The notes below the pieces were generated by a model. That model worked only from the letters and a program-made list of their open reading frames with translations, did no database searches and was not told where the DNA came from. From contig CBDCOR010000014.1 of assembly GCA_965219855.1 (NCBI GenBank), positions 457,192 through 521,191 of the forward strand: DNA of 64,000 nucleotides. The letters are read 5' to 3'. Made by a program: the position numbers and the translations under genes. The stretch is from CAUZIZ01 sp965219855. Its GTDB lineage: Bacteria > Acidobacteriota > UBA6911 > RPQK01 > JAJDTT01. This document shows, piece by piece, positions 61,526-64,000 of this stretch. Numbering within the stretch: the first letter of the stretch is position 1; each line of letters starts with the position of its first letter.

Positions 61526-61626
61526 CGGCGCATCCTACGCCGGATGCGGCCCTCAATGGCTCTTGAAAATGGCCGGTTTTGAAGTGGCCCTCACTGGCCG
61601 CTTTTGGGTGGCCCCTGACAGATCCC

Positions 61627-62458
61627 GGCTCGAGTGCGCCGTCCTCGAGATAAAGCGAAGGCGGAGTCGGGTGTGTTAGTCGTCGAGCGCTGGATCTTGG
61701 CCGCCTTGCGTCACCGGACCTTCTTTTCCCTGGGAGAGCTCAACGAAGCCATTGCCGAGCTGCTGGAGCGTCTCAACACTCGAAACTTTCACAAGCTCCC
61801 CGGCAACCGCCGCCAGCGCTTCCAGGACCTGGATCGTCCGGCTCTGGGGCCCCTGCCGGCCCAACGCTACGTCTTCGCCCAGTGGAAGAAGGCCCGCGTC
61901 AACATCGATTACCACATCGAGTTCGACCGCCACTACTACAGCGTCCCTTATGTCCTGGTGGGTCAGAAGGTCGAGCTGCGCACCACCGTCACCACCGTGG
62001 AGATCTTCCATCAAGGTCGCCGCGTGACCTCTCACCGTCGCTCCTATCAGCCGGGCAAGGCCACGACCTTGGACGAGCACCGGCCCGAATGCCATCGCCG
62101 CTATCTGGAGTGGTCACCCTCGCGTCTGATCCACTGGGCTCAGAAAGTCGGGCCCCATACCGCATCGGTGGTCGAGAAGATCCTCCAATCCCGTCGCTAT
62201 CCCGAGCAAAGCTATCGCTCCTGCTTGGGTATCCTGCGCCTGGGCTCCAGCTTTGGGGAAGACCGTTTGGAGCAGGCTTGCCGTCGGGCCCTGCGACTTC
62301 AGGCCTGCTCCTACAAGAGTATCCAGTCCATGTTGAAGAACGGTCTGGACCGTCAAGCGGAACCGCAACCGTTGCCGGAACGTCCTCCGATCGAGCACGC
62401 CAACGTGCGAGGGGCCGAGTACTTCGAAGGCGAGAAAGGAGCCTCTCATGTTGGTTAA
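61627..62458 (+). pseudogene. istA: IstA of IS21 element 3, C-terminal part
   Basis: Frame enters at the IS21 element 2 border and reads PARVRRPRDKAKAESGVLVV, ERWILAALRHRTFFSLGELN, ending HIEFDRHYYSVPYVLVGQKV and GASHVG. This is the catalytic-Glu-containing and C-terminal part of a different IstA subfamily. The HTH and first two catalytic Asp residues are lost. It still overlaps istB by eleven bases. Confidence 0.82.
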
Positions 62459-63205
62459 TCCCACCGTCGAAAAACTTCACGCCATGCGGCTCAGGGCCAT
62501 GGCTGAGGCCTTCACCGAGCAACTCTCCGACCCGGAGATGGCCCAACTGAGCTTTGAAGAACGCTTTGCCCTGTTGGTGGATCGGCAGTGGACCTGGCGA
62601 GAGAATCGGGGCCTTGGAGCGTCGTCTGAAGAATGCCCGATTGAAGCTCTCGGCCTGTCTGGAAGATGTCAACTATCGCCGACCTCGGGGGCTGGATCGC
62701 TCGCTGATTGCCAGCCTCGCCACCTGCCGTTGGATCCAGACCCACCACAATCTCCTGATCATCGGTCCCTGTGGAGTCGGGAAAACCTTCTTGGCCTGTG
62801 CCTTTGCTCAGAAGGCCGCTCGCGACGGGGTGGACGGCTCTGTACACTCGTGCCGCTCGACTCTTTCGCGATCTGGCTTTGGCTCGAGCCGACGGCTCGC
62901 TCGACAAGCTCCTGCGTAAGATCGCCCGCACCGACGTGCTGATCGTCGATGACTGGGCCATGAATCCCTTGGCCGAGAGCGAGCGACGGGACTTCTACGA
63001 GATCTGCGAGGATCGCTACGACAGTCGATCCACGATCCTGACCTCCCAGCTTCCCGTCGCCCATTGGCATGAGCAGATCGGAGATCCGACCACCGCTGAT
63101 TCCATCCTGGATCGTCTGGTCCATAATGCCTACCGCATTGAGCTCGAAGGGGCTTCCATGCGCCGGCATCGTCATCCTCCCACCAAAGCAAAGGACGAAT
63201 CATGA
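62448..63205 (+). pseudogene. istB: IstB of IS21 element 3, two frameshifts
   Basis: MLVNPTVEKLHAMRLRAMAE from ATG 62448, then RRLKNARLKLSACLEDVNYR, Walker A LIIGPCGVGKTFLACAFAQK, then in a third frame GWTALYTRAARLFRDLALAR, Walker B DVLIVDDWAMNPLAESERRD and DSILDRLVHNAYRIELEGAS. Each break is a GGGG run with one extra G (near 62613 and near 62827). About 251 residues restored. Confidence 0.85.
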
Positions 63206-63876
63206 GTCCAACACCGCAGTTGAAAGTCCAAGGTGGCTGGTTCGCCGCCGCCGGTGCTCCGTTGCTACAGGCGATGGAGAGCGTCAGCGACGGCGCCTTC
63301 AAACTCTTTGTCTATCTGTGCCTGAAAGCGGATCGCTGCACCGGCGAACTGACCGTCTCGCCTACCCAGTTGGCTCCGGCCTTGCGCAAATCTCGCCGCT
63401 CCCTGTTCACCTACCTGGGAGAACTCCAGTCCCGAGGTCTAGTTCAGCTCAGCCTCGCTCGCAATCAACACGAGCGCACTCACATCCAGATCAGCGAGGC
63501 CTTCTGGCCCTACCAAAGATCCCTCGTCCAGGAGCCCGAAGCGGCCGAATCCCAATACCTCGATCAGGTGGCCTGTCTGCTGCTCGATGCCCCTGGCGTT
63601 CAGTGCTCCTTCTCCCCGGCCGATCGGCAGCTGGCCGCTCGCCTCTACCGCCAGGGCCTGTCCTTGCGGCAGATCGAGCAGGCCCTGCTTCTCGGCTGCG
63701 CCCGCAAGCACGTCGCCTGGCTCAACGGCCACACCGGTGGACCGATCACTTCCCTGAGCTACTTCGAACCTCTAATCCAGGAAGTGAGACAACAACCTGT
63801 CTCCGATCAATACTGGGATTATCTCAGGAGTCGCCCTGAAGACTCTGAGGCAACAATGGAAACAACACTCTGCTGA
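63202..63876 (+). CDS. Third gene of IS21 element 3: winged-helix-like protein
   Basis: 224 residues. ATG 63202 overlaps the istB stop (ATGA), so it is coupled to the IS genes. N-terminal WFAAAGAPLLQAMESVSDGA, FKLFVYLCLKADRCTGELTV, SPTQLAPALRKSRRSLFTYL, GELQSRGLVQLSL resembles a winged helix-turn-helix of the replication-initiator/DnaD-like type. The C-terminal half (ADRQLAARLYRQGLSLRQIE, QALLLGCARKHVAWLNGHTG) holds a second helical unit. Frame intact, in contrast to istA/istB next to it. Function unknown; DNA binding is inferred. Confidence 0.6.
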   Translation: MSPTPQLKVQGGWFAAAGAPLLQAMESVSDGAFKLFVYLCLKADRCTGELTVSPTQLAPALRKSRRSLFTYLGELQSRGLVQLSLARNQHERTHIQISEAFWPYQRSLVQEPEAAESQYLDQVACLLLDAPGVQCSFSPADRQLAARLYRQGLSLRQIEQALLLGCARKHVAWLNGHTGGPITSLSYFEPLIQEVRQQPVSDQYWDYLRSRPEDSEATMETTLC

Positions 63877-64000
63877 AGCAAGCTTTGCCTCAGCAACTCA
63901 CTCAGGAAAGGAGAGACGAGATGATGTGTTCTCAACCCAAGAGACTCCTGTGGATTGACTCAAACCGGCCACTTCGGAGATGATTATCAACCTCCGGCGT
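63877..64000. other. Tail of IS21 element 3, no gene supported
   Basis: A 20-codon frame (63921-63983) after a GGAAAGGAGAG is too short to support. It contains AAACCGGCCACTT, similar to the end blocks of IS21 element 2, so an end of element 3 may be near. Confidence 0.4.

Larger units (their letters stand above)
58778..61620 (-). mobile_element. IS21-family element 2 (2843 bp)
   Basis: Ends are inverted versions of TGTC(A/G)GGGGCCAC...AAAAGCGGCCAG and a second internal block AAAACCGGCCA (58778-58835 and 61562-61620). Left flank is an M64 peptidase gene; right flank is the interior of another IS21 istA. So the insertion was followed or accompanied by a deletion. Contains istA, istB and hairpin module C. 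Confidence 0.85.

Overview
The window looks like a piece of an IS-saturated chromosome from a Gram-negative heterotroph. Paired Planctomycete-type cytochrome (PSCyt1)/DUF1549/DUF1553 and DUF1501 genes, Tat- and lipoprotein-exported propeller/sialidase-like proteins, a LolA-like 'tyrosine/lysine-rich' exported protein and a CxxC-rich small protein are the combination I associate with Acidobacteriota (Bryobacterales/Vicinamibacteria-like), with Planctomycetota or another PVC-like group as the alternative. No rRNA, tRNA or CRISPR array was seen, so the taxon is an inference from gene families only.

Layout. 1-9.1 kb (minus strand): a DUF1501 + frameshifted PSCyt1/DUF1553 pair, a large propeller-PHP lipoprotein, and a beaheaded five-bladed-propeller gene that abuts, at about 9140, a beheaded ankyrin gene on the other strand. 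9.1-21.7 kb: ankyrin gene, a propeller gene split by IS1380 copy 1, a Tat aldo/keto reductase, a lipoprotein, an intact propeller paralogue, a LolA-like protein and IS1380 copy 2. 22.3-29 kb: an IS481 element that has cut off the start of a small operon (iron-alcohol dehydrogenase remnant, two-subunit phosphonopyruvate decarboxylase, NeuB), then a PQQ-type propeller and an acetyl xylan esterase. 29-40.7 kb: a group II intron inserted in an intergenic palindromic repeat, a 383-bp MITE with a 9-bp target duplication, an ISNCY-like element, the second PSCyt1/DUF1553 + DUF1501 pair, and IS21 element 1. 40.8-58.4 kb: a sialidase, an acoXABC-type acetoin dehydrogenase operon, an MFS transporter, trmL, an oxidoreductase gene broken by a mini-IS, IS1380 copy 3 in the tail of a sialidase remnant, and a quieter block of housekeeping-like genes (PilZ-like, CxxC protein, DUF2203, SirB1-like, M23 peptidase, histidine kinase). 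58.6-64 kb: an M64 peptidase stub cut by IS21 element 2, followed by the tail of IS21 element 3 with a third, winged-helix-like gene.

What connects the genes: exported glycan-directed proteins (propellers, sialidases, acetyl esterase) and the cytochrome/DUF1501 pairs suggest scavenging of complex organic matter at the cell envelope; the aco operon would feed acetoin into acetyl-CoA; the Ppd-NeuB genes point to a (now broken) phosphonate/nonulosonate surface-glycan pathway. The mobile fraction is the most striking part: three identical-length IS1380 copies with CTAG duplications, several MITE-like elements (one sitting directly on the ribosome binding site of acoB), an intergenic repeat family used as a group II intron target, and a conserved ~155-bp long-hairpin module found at the 3' side of the transposase genes of three different IS elements (one IS481, two IS21) in the same orientation. 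Many genes carry single-base homopolymer indels, which could be real decay or base-calling error.
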